DNA from: CAWJFP01 sp963842155
Lineage (GTDB): Bacteria > Pseudomonadota > Alphaproteobacteria > JACZXZ01
Assembly (NCBI GenBank): GCA_963842155.1
Contig: CAWJFP010000007.1
Coordinates: 1-19,427, forward strand
Length of the DNA: 19,427 nucleotides
Direction: 5' to 3'
Made by a program: the position numbers and the translations under genes. Of this stretch, positions 1 through 6,519 are shown in pieces; position 1 is the first letter of the stretch, and the number at the start of each line of letters is the position of its first letter. Under the pieces are notes generated by a model, which saw nothing but the letters and a program-made list of their open reading frames with translations, was not told the DNA's origin and did not search any database.

Positions 1-1361
1 GTTTCGTAATAGTATCCGCCCGTCCACGCCTAGATCGCCGGAGTGCTTGTTGCTGGCAAAGCCCCCTGCCAATTCGACAACCCAATGCTGAAACTGGCGC
101 GGGTCCTTCTCAAACAATTCCGTCGCGCCCTCGACGCTTAGCGGCACGCCGTCAACTTTGAAATCTCTATCTTCCTTCAAGCCGTATCGCTTATACAAAA
201 CGTCGCGCACGAGTTGGACCGACAGGATTGCGATATCGCATCCGATCCACTGTCGCTTCAAAAGATGCGCGGCGTATATGGCCGTCCCACAGCCACAGAA
301 GGGGTCAAATATTACGTCGCCTTCGTTGCTGGATGCGGCAATGATCCGTTGCAGAAGGCCTATGGGTTTTTGGGTTTGATACCCCAGGCTTTCTCCATGC
401 GCCGCGCTCATGCGCTGTAGCGACGGGACGTCGAGCAAAACATCTTGCGCGGGGATGCCCTTCGCCTCGCCTAGATATCGCTTAAGTTTTGGCATCGCTC
501 CGCGCGTTGGCGGCCAGTAGATGCGATGCTCTTTGTCCAGGCGGTCTAGCTCCTCGGGCGAGTAAGCCCAGTGGCGACCCATCGCCCGCACGTCAAACCC
601 TCGCCACGGTTCGCCGGACGGGCCGTTACGCGTGCCAGCGCCAGTTATGTCCCCCGTCCAGTAGCGCCCGCGACCGTCGGCATCGTCAAACTTGAAAAAC
701 TGGTCAATGTATTCCTGGTCATACGGCTGGTAAATTCGATTCCAGGTGTACTTGTCCCCTTTTGTGTAGAACAGCAATACGTCATGCACTGGCCCCCAGC
801 GGCGCGCTGAATTATGGGCGTGCGACCGCTTCCAGATGATCTCGCTTCGAAAATTGTTATGGCCGAAAACGTCGTCAGAATCACTTTGATGTAGTGGCTC
901 GCGATTGGGTCACAGTGCAGGTAGAGAGAGCCAGTCGGCCGCAAAATCCGCCGCATCTCAAACAGGCGGTAGGACATATAAATTAGGTAAGCTAACAGGC
1001 GCGGCTGCGTGGTTTTGAGCGCCTTAATCCACGCCATCCAAAACTGCACTATGCCCTCGTCCACGCCATACTCGCGCAGCACGACGGGCATCTTGCGCGC
1101 CATCTCTTCCTTCTCTGGGTCCATTTCCCAAGCATCGCAAAACGCCTCTTCCTGTTCGGGAACTGGACGCCCGGTGAGTTGCTTGTAGATGAGGTTGTAA
1201 TTTCGTTGGCTATTAAACGGCGGATCAAGATAGATGAGATCGATGGATGCAGATTTCATATTCTGCATGATCGTCAGATTGTCGCCGTAATAGAGGTGAT
1301 TGCCGCTGCCTAGTTGCTTTTCGTCTAGCTTTAGGCGCGGTCGCGCGCGCGGCTTGCTCAT
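1..1361 (-). pseudogene. Beta-class site-specific DNA methyltransferase with Mrr-like C-terminal domain; frameshifted and cut by the window edge
   Basis: The protein would transfer a methyl group from S-adenosylmethionine to an adenine N6 or cytosine N4 in a specific DNA site. The first frame (stop at 645) shows motif IV, DPPFNS, at residues 46-51. The reading frame then shifts near position 877: restoring one base gives an open frame all the way to position 1. That second frame contains the SAM-binding motif DPFCGCGT (about 284-307). Motif IV before motif I is the beta-class order. The last residues at the window edge include a GVDGR segment resembling the active-site region of Mrr-like (PD-(D/E)xK) nuclease domains found at the end of some such proteins; this part is inference because the gene leaves the window. 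The start ATG overlaps the stop of the upstream IS1595 transposase by 4 nt (ATGA), so it is probably translationally coupled to it. The frameshift may be real decay or a sequencing error. Confidence 0.8.
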
Positions 1362-2272
1362 GCAGCTACCCCCGCCATCTGGCGCACGAGCCCGGCGAAC
1401 ATATCTGGGTTCTTGCGATTGTTATATTTGTACGCAACCTCTGCGATGTAGTGGTCAGCCCATTTCCGCGAATAGAAATGATGCTGGCCGTACCATGACC
1501 GTTTCACTAGCGCCCAAAATCCTTCGATTGTATTTGTATGGGTTTCCCCAAGGGCATAGGCGCGCTTGTGATTGATCGCATAGTGCCGCGAGATCGCGCC
1601 AAGCGCCCGATACGGCGGGTATTCGTCCGTCATGACGATGGCGGAGCTAGCGTCAACATGCCGCCGATAGAATTTAGTGAGGGACGGAATATCTAGCTGG
1701 CCTTTATCCACGGCGCGCGCCACGGCGCGCCCGTTGCGCTCGACAATACCGACAACGGCCATCTTCTTCGTTCCGCGCCCGCGCTGGCTCTTGCCGCCCC
1801 CGCCAGCGCCAGTGTTCCCCTTGCGCGGCTTCCCGCCGATGTACACCTCATCCATCTCTACAATGCCATGGAACAGGCGCTTTTGCGCCGGGTCCGATAT
1901 CATCGCGTTGCGGATGCGGAGGGCTAGGCTCCATGCCGTTTTATAGGGCAGCCCGAGATCGCGCCCGAGTTGCGCGTTGGAGACGTTCTTTTTGGCATTG
2001 AGCATGATCGCGAGCGCAAGAAACCACGTATTCAAGGGGAGGTGCGTATGATGGAAGATCGTCCCCACGGTCGCGCTGAAGGCGTTGTGGCAGTCTTGGC
2101 ATTGCCAGCGTGGGAGACTCTTATCCTTGCTGGCATGAGTGCAAGTCTTGACGCTCCCGCAGTAAGGACACGTCGGTTCGCCGTTCCACCGCACCTTTTC
2201 GAGGTGTCTGATTGCGGCTTCCGGCGTCGGCCACCGCCGCATAATGTCCAGAACGCTGACGGGCTTTTCCAT
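1358..2272 (-). CDS. IS1595-family (ISXO2-like) transposase, element 1
   Basis: This 304-aa DDE-type transposase cuts and joins the ends of its element. An N-terminal zinc ribbon for DNA binding has Cys35, Cys38, Cys58 and Cys61 (CPYC and CQDC). The catalytic domain shows Asp141 (EMDEVYIGGK), Asp216 (VMTDEYPPYR) and the HTNTIEGFWALVKR block with Asn247, Glu250 and Lys257, typical of the ISXO2-like domain. A Gly/Lys-rich insert lies at about residues 150-170. Length is normal for the family and no key residue is missing, so it looks functional. The ATG at 2272 has a good ribosome site (AGGGAG, 2284-2279, spacing 6). Its stop overlaps the start of the methyltransferase, so both probably share one transcript. 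It differs clearly from the transposase at 2466-3395, so the two are not copies of one element. Confidence 0.93.
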   Translation of the reverse strand: MEKPVSVLDIMRRWPTPEAAIRHLEKVRWNGEPTCPYCGSVKTCTHASKDKSLPRWQCQDCHNAFSATVGTIFHHTHLPLNTWFLALAIMLNAKKNVSNAQLGRDLGLPYKTAWSLALRIRNAMISDPAQKRLFHGIVEMDEVYIGGKPRKGNTGAGGGGKSQRGRGTKKMAVVGIVERNGRAVARAVDKGQLDIPSLTKFYRRHVDASSAIVMTDEYPPYRALGAISRHYAINHKRAYALGETHTNTIEGFWALVKRSWYGQHHFYSRKWADHYIAEVAYKYNNRKNPDMFAGLVRQMAGVAA

Positions 2273-2297
2273 CTGTCGCTCCCTAGCTGACAGATGG
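2269..2297 (-). promoter_or_regulatory. Inverted repeat covering the start codon of transposase 1
   Basis: CCATCTGTC at 2269-2277 and GACAGATGG at 2289-2297 form a perfect 9-bp inverted repeat with an 11-nt spacer. In mRNA read from the minus strand, the 3' arm contains the AUG (2272-2270), while the ribosome site lies in the loop. The 5' arm lies just downstream of the predicted -10 element, so a transcript started at the element's own promoter (about 2291) would lack most of it. Only transcripts entering from outside would carry the full hairpin. Confidence 0.6.
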
Positions 2298-2327
2298 ATT
2301 TTGCCCCACCCCCGAAGTTGCTGTCAA
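2298..2327 (-). promoter_or_regulatory. Promoter of transposase 1
   Basis: On the minus strand a perfect -35 hexamer TTGACA (2327-2322) is followed by an 18-bp spacer and CAAAAT (2303-2298, 4 of 6 matches to TATAAT). The predicted start is near 2291, about 19 nt before the ATG. It lies just inside the proposed end of the element. Confidence 0.55.
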
Positions 2328-2347
2328 GTCCTAAAAGTGATAGGTCC
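2320..2347 (-). repeat. Proposed terminal repeat (right end) of element 1
   Basis: Read inward from 2347 on the minus strand it starts GGACCTATCACTTTTAGG and ends in the TTGACA -35 element, the same design as the left end of element 2. Its partner would lie left of the window, so this remains a prediction. Confidence 0.4.
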
Positions 2348-2400
2348 GATTATGTTTTTGGGCGCGCTACTTACCGCGACCGGATAGAATCCAAAGTTCT
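2348..2400 (-). other. Short chromosomal remnant between the two elements
   Basis: This 53-bp stretch separates the proposed right end of element 1 from the left end of element 2 and includes the target duplication. If element 2 and one duplication copy are removed in thought, positions 2392-2348 continue, in frame and without a stop for 15 codons, the minus-strand reading frame that starts at 6783. It is therefore probably a piece of that interrupted gene. Confidence 0.45.
2393..2400. repeat. Target site duplication, left copy (AAAGTTCT)
   Basis: AAAGTTCT directly abuts the left terminal repeat and is repeated exactly at 6544-6551 next to the right terminal repeat. Eight base pairs is the duplication length known for the IS1595 family. 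Confidence 0.92.
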
Positions 2401-2424
2401 GGCAATTATCCCTTTGACAAACCA
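2401..2424 (+). repeat. Left terminal inverted repeat of element 2
   Basis: It begins GGCAATTATCCCTTT and matches the reverse complement of 6520-6543 at 22 of 24 positions. The only two mismatches (GA here, AG at the right end) fall within the TTGACA hexamer that serves as the transposase -35 element on this side. Confidence 0.93.
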
Positions 2425-2441
2425 TTTCTACCTATGGTACT
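2414..2441 (+). promoter_or_regulatory. Promoter of transposase 2, -35 inside the terminal repeat
   Basis: A perfect TTGACA (2414-2419) lies inside the left terminal repeat. The best -10 candidate is GGTACT (2436-2441, 16-bp spacing, 3 of 6 matches), which is weak. A start near 2448 would fall in the loop of the start-codon hairpin. The -35 is convincing, the -10 is not. Confidence 0.45.
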
Positions 2442-2468
2442 CTCGCTTATTCAATGGAGAGTGCCATG
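2433..2468 (+). promoter_or_regulatory. Inverted repeat hiding the ribosome site and start codon of transposase 2
   Basis: TATGGTACTCTC (2433-2444) can pair with GAGAGTGCCATG (2457-2468): 12 pairs, two of them G-U, with a 12-nt loop. The 3' arm contains most of the ribosome site (GGAGAG, 2456-2461) and the whole AUG at 2466. The 5' arm overlaps the -10 region, so self-initiated transcripts would lack it and stay translatable, whereas read-through transcripts would be blocked. Confidence 0.6.
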
Positions 2469-3395
2469 TCCCTTACCAAAAACCCTGTTTTTACGGACGC
2501 CGAGAAAGCCCGCGAATGGCTTGAAAAGCTGCTTTGGCCGTCCGGCACGGTCTGCCCCCATTGCGGGCTGGTCGATTGCGCCTACCAGCTAAACGGCAAG
2601 GCGCACCGTCCTGGCGTCTACAAGTGCAAGGGCTGTGAGAAGCAATTCACGGTCACGGTCAACACGATCTTCGAGCGCTCCCATATCCCGCTCAATACGT
2701 GGTTGCTCGCCTTCCATCTCATGGTCGCGAGCAAGAAGGGGATCAGCGCCCATCAACTCCATCGCATGTTGGGCATGACCTACAAGACGGCGTGGTTCAT
2801 GGCGCACCGCATCCGCGAAGCGCTCCGCGAGGGCAAACTTGCCGGTCCCTTGGGCGGCACGAATAAGGTTGTCGAGGCGGATGAAACCTACGTCGGCGGA
2901 AAGGCTGCCAATCGCAGGAACCACGTCCCGCCGAAGGAAGCCGTATTCGCGCTTGTCGAGCGTGACGGCAAGGTGCGCTCGCGCCACGTCCCGAACGTGA
3001 ACGCCAAGACGCTACGCCCGATCTTGGCCGAGCAAGTCGCCAAGGCCAGCTACGTCATGACGGACGATGCGACGGTCTATCCCGGCATCGCCAAGGATTT
3101 TGCCGGTCATGGCACGGTCAATCACAGCATCCAAGAATATGTGCGCGGTGGCTTCTGGCACACAAACACGGTCGAGAATTATTTCAGCATTCTCAAGCGC
3201 GGCGTGATCGGCACGTACCATCATGTCAGCGCCGAGCATTTGAAGCGCTACCTTGCCGAGTTTGATTTCCGCTACAACGAGCGTGCTGCGCTAGGCGTGA
3301 CCGATGCGGAGCGCGCTGAGAAAGCAGTACGCGGCGTTGCCGGGAAGCGCTTGACCTATCGGCGGGCTCGTCGGGCCGAAGCTTCCCCGCTCTGA
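2466..3395 (+). CDS. IS1595-family (ISXO2-like) transposase, element 2
   Basis: This 309-aa DDE-type transposase moves the surrounding transposon. The zinc ribbon has Cys30, Cys33 (CPHC), Cys54 and Cys57 (CKGC). The catalytic domain shows Asp139 (EADETYVGGK), Asp200 (VMTDDATVYPG) and the HTNTVENYFSILKR block with Asn234, Glu237 and Lys244. No stop or missing residue is seen, so it is probably active. I chose the ATG at 2466 because GGAGAG lies 4 nt upstream; an in-frame ATG at 2454 would add four residues but has no ribosome site. Its 3' end overlaps, on the opposite strand, the end of the small gene at 3356-3571. Minus-strand transcription of the cargo could run into it as antisense RNA. Confidence 0.95.
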   Translation: MSLTKNPVFTDAEKAREWLEKLLWPSGTVCPHCGLVDCAYQLNGKAHRPGVYKCKGCEKQFTVTVNTIFERSHIPLNTWLLAFHLMVASKKGISAHQLHRMLGMTYKTAWFMAHRIREALREGKLAGPLGGTNKVVEADETYVGGKAANRRNHVPPKEAVFALVERDGKVRSRHVPNVNAKTLRPILAEQVAKASYVMTDDATVYPGIAKDFAGHGTVNHSIQEYVRGGFWHTNTVENYFSILKRGVIGTYHHVSAEHLKRYLAEFDFRYNERAALGVTDAERAEKAVRGVAGKRLTYRRARRAEASPL

Positions 3396-3571
3396 GAAGC
3401 GCGCGCACCGTCGCCGCGTTTCTTCTTCGCCCGAGTCTCCACAGCTTGATCTGCCGTTCGATGATGCGGAGAAGCCTTAGCCGCTGTCTTTAGCGCGCGC
3501 TCGAAGCGCTCCCATCCGTCAGGATGCAGCTCGATCTCATCAATGCTGGGGTCCAGTTTGCGTGATTTCAT
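3356..3571 (-). CDS. Conserved 71-aa protein of unknown function, transposon cargo
   Basis: The start of the protein (DEIELHPDGWERFERAL, residues 11-27) resembles a family of short uncharacterised proteins that I recall being common in proteobacterial genomes, often near insertion elements; I know no function for it. It is acidic with an aromatic core at the N-terminus and Arg/Lys/Ala-rich after about residue 48. That basic tail is encoded antisense to the last 13 codons of the transposase, so the tail may be a read-through extension of a shorter ancestral protein. It lies 31 nt downstream of the restriction-modification gene on the same strand and is probably cotranscribed with it. The ATG at 3571 has a plausible AGGA site upstream. 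An antitoxin or modulator role is possible but nothing in the sequence shows it. Confidence 0.6.
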   Translation of the reverse strand: MKSRKLDPSIDEIELHPDGWERFERALKTAAKASPHHRTADQAVETRAKKKRGDGARASQSGEASARRARR

Positions 3572-3602
3572 AGCGGCATCCTAACACGCAATGGCGTCTA
3601 CG

Positions 3603-4931
3603 CTATACCAAAGCCCAATGGTTCTTGCGCAAGGCCGGTGAAGGGAATCGTGGCGTCGCCTCCAGCACCGATTTGGCGAATTTGGAAAAGCGGGATTCGC
3701 CAGCCAAAAGGGTCGCGGTTTGTTGCATAACCTTTGCGCGCGCTGCATCGCTTAGTGCCTTAGGGAGGATGATGTCGAGCATGTCATCGTCCACGATCTC
3801 GGCCAAGCCATCGGAGCCCGTCGCAAACCCGCGTATCTGGACGCTGAATGCCTCGGAGCATAGTCCTACCACCAGGTCCGGCAGGATGTCCCCTTTGCCT
3901 TCTTTCAAGCGCAGCCGCGTACAACCATTTGTAACAATCAGATCGCGGCAATCGCCAGCGGCCATAAACCACTTGCCCGCGCAGCTCCATATGTGAGGAA
4001 TAAAAATATCTCCTGGTTTGGCCGAAAGCTTTGCTCGCGATGGCAACTGCCAGCCGCGAGTCTCGGTATAGTCATAGTCCCCGCTGCCTACCCGCTCTAT
4101 CTCGACGTATTTGTAAATTTTTGCCGGGTTGATCCTAGGATGAGTAGGTGCCACTGGTTCAAGCGCGTCACCCAAACGAAAGTGCTCTAGCTGCTCTATG
4201 GCTCGCCGCACTTGAATGAATTTGGCGGAGTGGCGTTTGGGATCGAGGTTGAGGTCAGGACGCTGGACCGCCTCCATGATGTCTATGCCTTCCGTCTGCG
4301 GCCCGGAAGCGGGATCGCGGCCCTCAATCGTCCATGGGAAAGAGTCTGCGGCGGGCGAGCGCAGGAACTCGCTAAGGATTTTCGCAAAGTCCGCTTCTAG
4401 CATCGGTTCATTTTCGTCATCGAGGATCAGATCCCCGTTTTGCTCGTCACGCTGATAGATGGGAACTGCCTTCTTATCGCCAGCGCGCCATCCTACGGAC
4501 TCAATGTTGCCGGCAAAAAATGAATAGTCATTGCCTTCACTCGCTCGCGCGAGCGGAGTTTCCCGACGCTCTAGCAATACGACAGATGCACTCACGTCAG
4601 CGCCGGACTGCTTAAACGTGAATCTCGGGAAGGCGACGATCCCAACGAGTTGCGCATGACGGAGCAGCCATTCGCGAAGCGCTACATATTCCACGCCTCG
4701 ATTCCCGAGATAACCATTGGGGAGAATGATCCCCACTCGGCCGCCCGGTTTCGTGAGCCGAACACATAGTTCGGCAAACAAAATCCCAGTCTGTTGTGCC
4801 TTTCTGACCTCGTCGCTCTTCTCTATGGCGGCGCTTCCGCGCTGCCATTTATGACCCATGTCGAATTTTCTAAGCACCCCATAGCGACGTTCCACAATCT
4901 TCGTACCGAATGGCGGATTGCAGAGCACCAC
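3603..4931 (-). CDS. Fused restriction-modification enzyme, C-terminal part: methyltransferase catalytic half plus DNA-recognition domain
   Basis: This 442-codon frame begins in the middle of the N6-adenine methyltransferase domain. Motif IV, NPPF, is at residues 5-8, followed by the usual helix and strand with TGILFAELCVRLTKPGGRVGIILP split across about residues 48-71. After about residue 235 comes a domain resembling an HsdS or type IIG target-recognition domain (GDIFIPHIWS, then ILPDLVVGLCSEAF and a final DMLDIILPKAL segment). It has no sensible start: the GTG at 4931 lies just before the catalytic motif, and the frame is open upstream through RRGPKQFSVVLCNPPF. It is therefore the continuation of the gene starting at 6220 after a shift near 4960. 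It determines which DNA site is recognised and completes the methylation site. Confidence 0.85.
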   Translation of the reverse strand: MVLCNPPFGTKIVERRYGVLRKFDMGHKWQRGSAAIEKSDEVRKAQQTGILFAELCVRLTKPGGRVGIILPNGYLGNRGVEYVALREWLLRHAQLVGIVAFPRFTFKQSGADVSASVVLLERRETPLARASEGNDYSFFAGNIESVGWRAGDKKAVPIYQRDEQNGDLILDDENEPMLEADFAKILSEFLRSPAADSFPWTIEGRDPASGPQTEGIDIMEAVQRPDLNLDPKRHSAKFIQVRRAIEQLEHFRLGDALEPVAPTHPRINPAKIYKYVEIERVGSGDYDYTETRGWQLPSRAKLSAKPGDIFIPHIWSCAGKWFMAAGDCRDLIVTNGCTRLRLKEGKGDILPDLVVGLCSEAFSVQIRGFATGSDGLAEIVDDDMLDIILPKALSDAARAKVMQQTATLLAGESRFSKFAKSVLEATPRFPSPALRKNHWALV

Positions 4932-6220
4932 TGAAAATTGCTTGGGACCGCGGCGAGTAAGCAGTCCAAACTGTCCTGCGTTTCAATTTGGGTTTTGCCG
5001 TCTCCATTCAAAACCATATTCAGGATGCTGATCTGCGTAGCCTGCTCGCTGTTATCAGCGCCCCAGACGCAGGGATCAGATGGCGTCCCGGCTCGCCGAT
5101 ATGCGCTGATTAGGAAATCCGCACTCCCGCAAGCGGGGTCATACACGTGCTCTCCCGGCGTCGGGTTTGCCAATTCCACGATGAAGTCGATGACTTCGTG
5201 CGGAGTGAAATATTGCGCCAAGTCCCACTTATAAAGGCTCTTCGCGAACTTCATATAAAATTGCTGGATGACCTGCGCTTTCGATTTCAGGATGTTCACA
5301 GGGGCAAGGATTTTTGTGGTGTTCCTGAGCACTTCAGCGCGGCAACGGAACCTGTCTTTAATTTTTTTGCCCGCTGGCAAATACATATTGTAGTGCCCGG
5401 CCGCGTCGGCCAGCGCGTCATTCATACGGCGGAGGACTTCGGAATCCGATACCGCTTCAGCCGTGTAATCCTGAAAGCTGAGCGCCTTCGTTCTTTTGCG
5501 GCCCGCTTTGTGGGTGTTCTCATCGTGGATTTTCAAAAGCAGCAATTGCTGAATTAGCGAATACCGCTCCATCTTATCGGCGACATAAGGATGGAAAGCA
5601 TCGTCAATCTCATCGAATATGCGGACTAGGTCCTTAGCTGGCTCTAGATCGGCATAGACGAGCCGCGTCGAACCTACGTCGGCGCCCCAGTCCGGAATCT
5701 TACTGATTGGCGCTTCGTGGACGACAGAGGACCGGCCCTCGATCCGACGGTAGAAAAAACGCTGCTCTATGTCGTCCCAATAAACGCCCAGCGTTTCCAT
5801 GCCGGGTACGAGCTGAAGCGCCGCACGCACCTGCGTTGCCTTAGCCTGCTCGGCCGTGCTGTTGTCTCGCTTGATCTCAGCAAGGACACGAACATGGCCG
5901 AGCCGCTGCTCAACCGGGAGCGGGCTTATGTTGCGGAAGTCGTCATCATAGATCGCGAAGTCAGTCCTAAAGGAATTGCGGCCCGCGCTTCCAATTTTAA
6001 ACAGGGTGGTTTCAACGCCAAAATTCTCTTTTGGGTAACGCCGCTGTATCAGATAGCGGATAGCGTCTATTCGTTGCTTTTCTTCAGTGAAGGTCAGATG
6101 ATCGGCGGCGCGCTGCGGAACGCGTAGGTTCCCGCAGAATCGGGCAATGAAGCAGTGCAGCTTCCACTGGCGCGCCCCCTCAGGCCGAGATGCGCCAATC
6201 CTTACCAAGGCCCGCCGCAA
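4823..6220 (-). CDS. Fused restriction-modification enzyme, N-terminal part: nuclease domain plus start of methyltransferase
   Basis: The first about 165 residues look like the HsdR N-terminal nuclease domain: Glu70, Asp87 (RTDFAIYDD) and Glu115-x-Lys117 (VLAEIKRD) form a PD-(D/E)xK site. A helical linker follows. Then comes the N6-adenine methyltransferase, with QYFTPHEVIDFIVEL (336-350) and the SAM motif DPACGSADF (361-369). The frame stays meaningful up to about residue 418 (QDSLD); the rest, to the stop at 4823, is out-of-frame reading, and the true continuation is the frame ending at 3603. One missing base near 4959-4964 explains the split. The whole protein would be about 870 residues, nuclease-methyltransferase-specificity, the layout of single-chain type IIG-like enzymes. 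The start is uncertain: TTG at 6220 (or 6208) is the only option after an in-frame stop at 6248-6250, and the ribosome site is poor. Confidence 0.85.
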   Translation of the reverse strand: MRRALVRIGASRPEGARQWKLHCFIARFCGNLRVPQRAADHLTFTEEKQRIDAIRYLIQRRYPKENFGVETTLFKIGSAGRNSFRTDFAIYDDDFRNISPLPVEQRLGHVRVLAEIKRDNSTAEQAKATQVRAALQLVPGMETLGVYWDDIEQRFFYRRIEGRSSVVHEAPISKIPDWGADVGSTRLVYADLEPAKDLVRIFDEIDDAFHPYVADKMERYSLIQQLLLLKIHDENTHKAGRKRTKALSFQDYTAEAVSDSEVLRRMNDALADAAGHYNMYLPAGKKIKDRFRCRAEVLRNTTKILAPVNILKSKAQVIQQFYMKFAKSLYKWDLAQYFTPHEVIDFIVELANPTPGEHVYDPACGSADFLISAYRRAGTPSDPCVWGADNSEQATQISILNMVLNGDGKTQIETQDSLDCLLAAVPSNFQWCSAIRHSVRRLWNVAMGCLENSTWVINGSAEAPP

Positions 6221-6234
6221 TTCACCAGGGTGAA
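6221..6234. promoter_or_regulatory. Short palindrome at the restriction-modification gene start
   Basis: TTCACC-AG-GGTGAA is a perfect 6-bp inverted repeat with a 2-bp centre, ending directly at the proposed TTG start at 6220. It could be an operator or a small mRNA hairpin, but a repeat this short can also arise by chance. Confidence 0.3.
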
Positions 6235-6519
6235 TTTTCGAGTCGCTTCAGAAATCTGCCGACAATGGGAAGTCGCTGTGGTAGGTATTCGACCGCTTCG
6301 GGCGGTCTGGCCTATCGACGGCTGGGGGGTAGTACGGAGCTGGCGTGTCCCTGACCAGGGCGCTGTGAGGTCTAACGACCGCTGGGCCTCATGCGTTCAC
6401 ACGCCGCCCCTTTTCCCGCACGATAATGGATCGTTGCGCTTCTCAGCGAGCGCAACTGCCATGCGGTTTGCCAAGTCCTAGTAATCGTGTGGAGGGGCCG
6501 AAGCACTAGCTATTGATTG
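6235..6519. other. Apparently non-coding right-end region of the transposon
   Basis: I find no convincing gene here. It should hold the promoter of the minus-strand cargo, but I see no good sigma70 match. It contains a hairpin GACCGC-ttcgg-GCGGTC (6291-6307), not followed by a T-run, and an inverted repeat TTGCGCT/AGCGCAA (6434-6440 and 6449-6455). Several GC-rich stretches look like decayed coding DNA. Confidence 0.5.

Larger units (their letters stand above)
1..2347 (-). mobile_element. Right part of an IS1595-family element carrying a DNA methyltransferase (left end outside the window)
   Basis: An IS1595-type transposase and a methyltransferase are transcribed leftward as an overlapping pair. 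The right end is proposed at 2347. Read inward on the minus strand, the sequence there begins GGACCTATCACTTTTAGG and runs straight into the TTGACA promoter element of the transposase. It shares the leading GG, TATC and CTTT with the proven end of the neighbouring element at 2401. The bases outside it (2348-2355, GATTATGT) would be the 8-bp target duplication, but the left end is not in the window so this cannot be tested here. The element class is well supported; the exact boundary is not. Confidence 0.6.

Noticed and set aside
2454..2465. Earlier ATG for transposase 2
   Set aside because: It has no ribosome site of its own; GGAGAG fits the ATG at 2466.
6291..6307. GC-rich hairpin as a terminator
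   Set aside because: It has no T-run on either strand.
6155..6481. 108-codon plus-strand frame at the right end of the transposon
   Set aside because: It runs antisense to the start of the restriction-modification gene, has no recognisable domain, and ends inside non-coding DNA.
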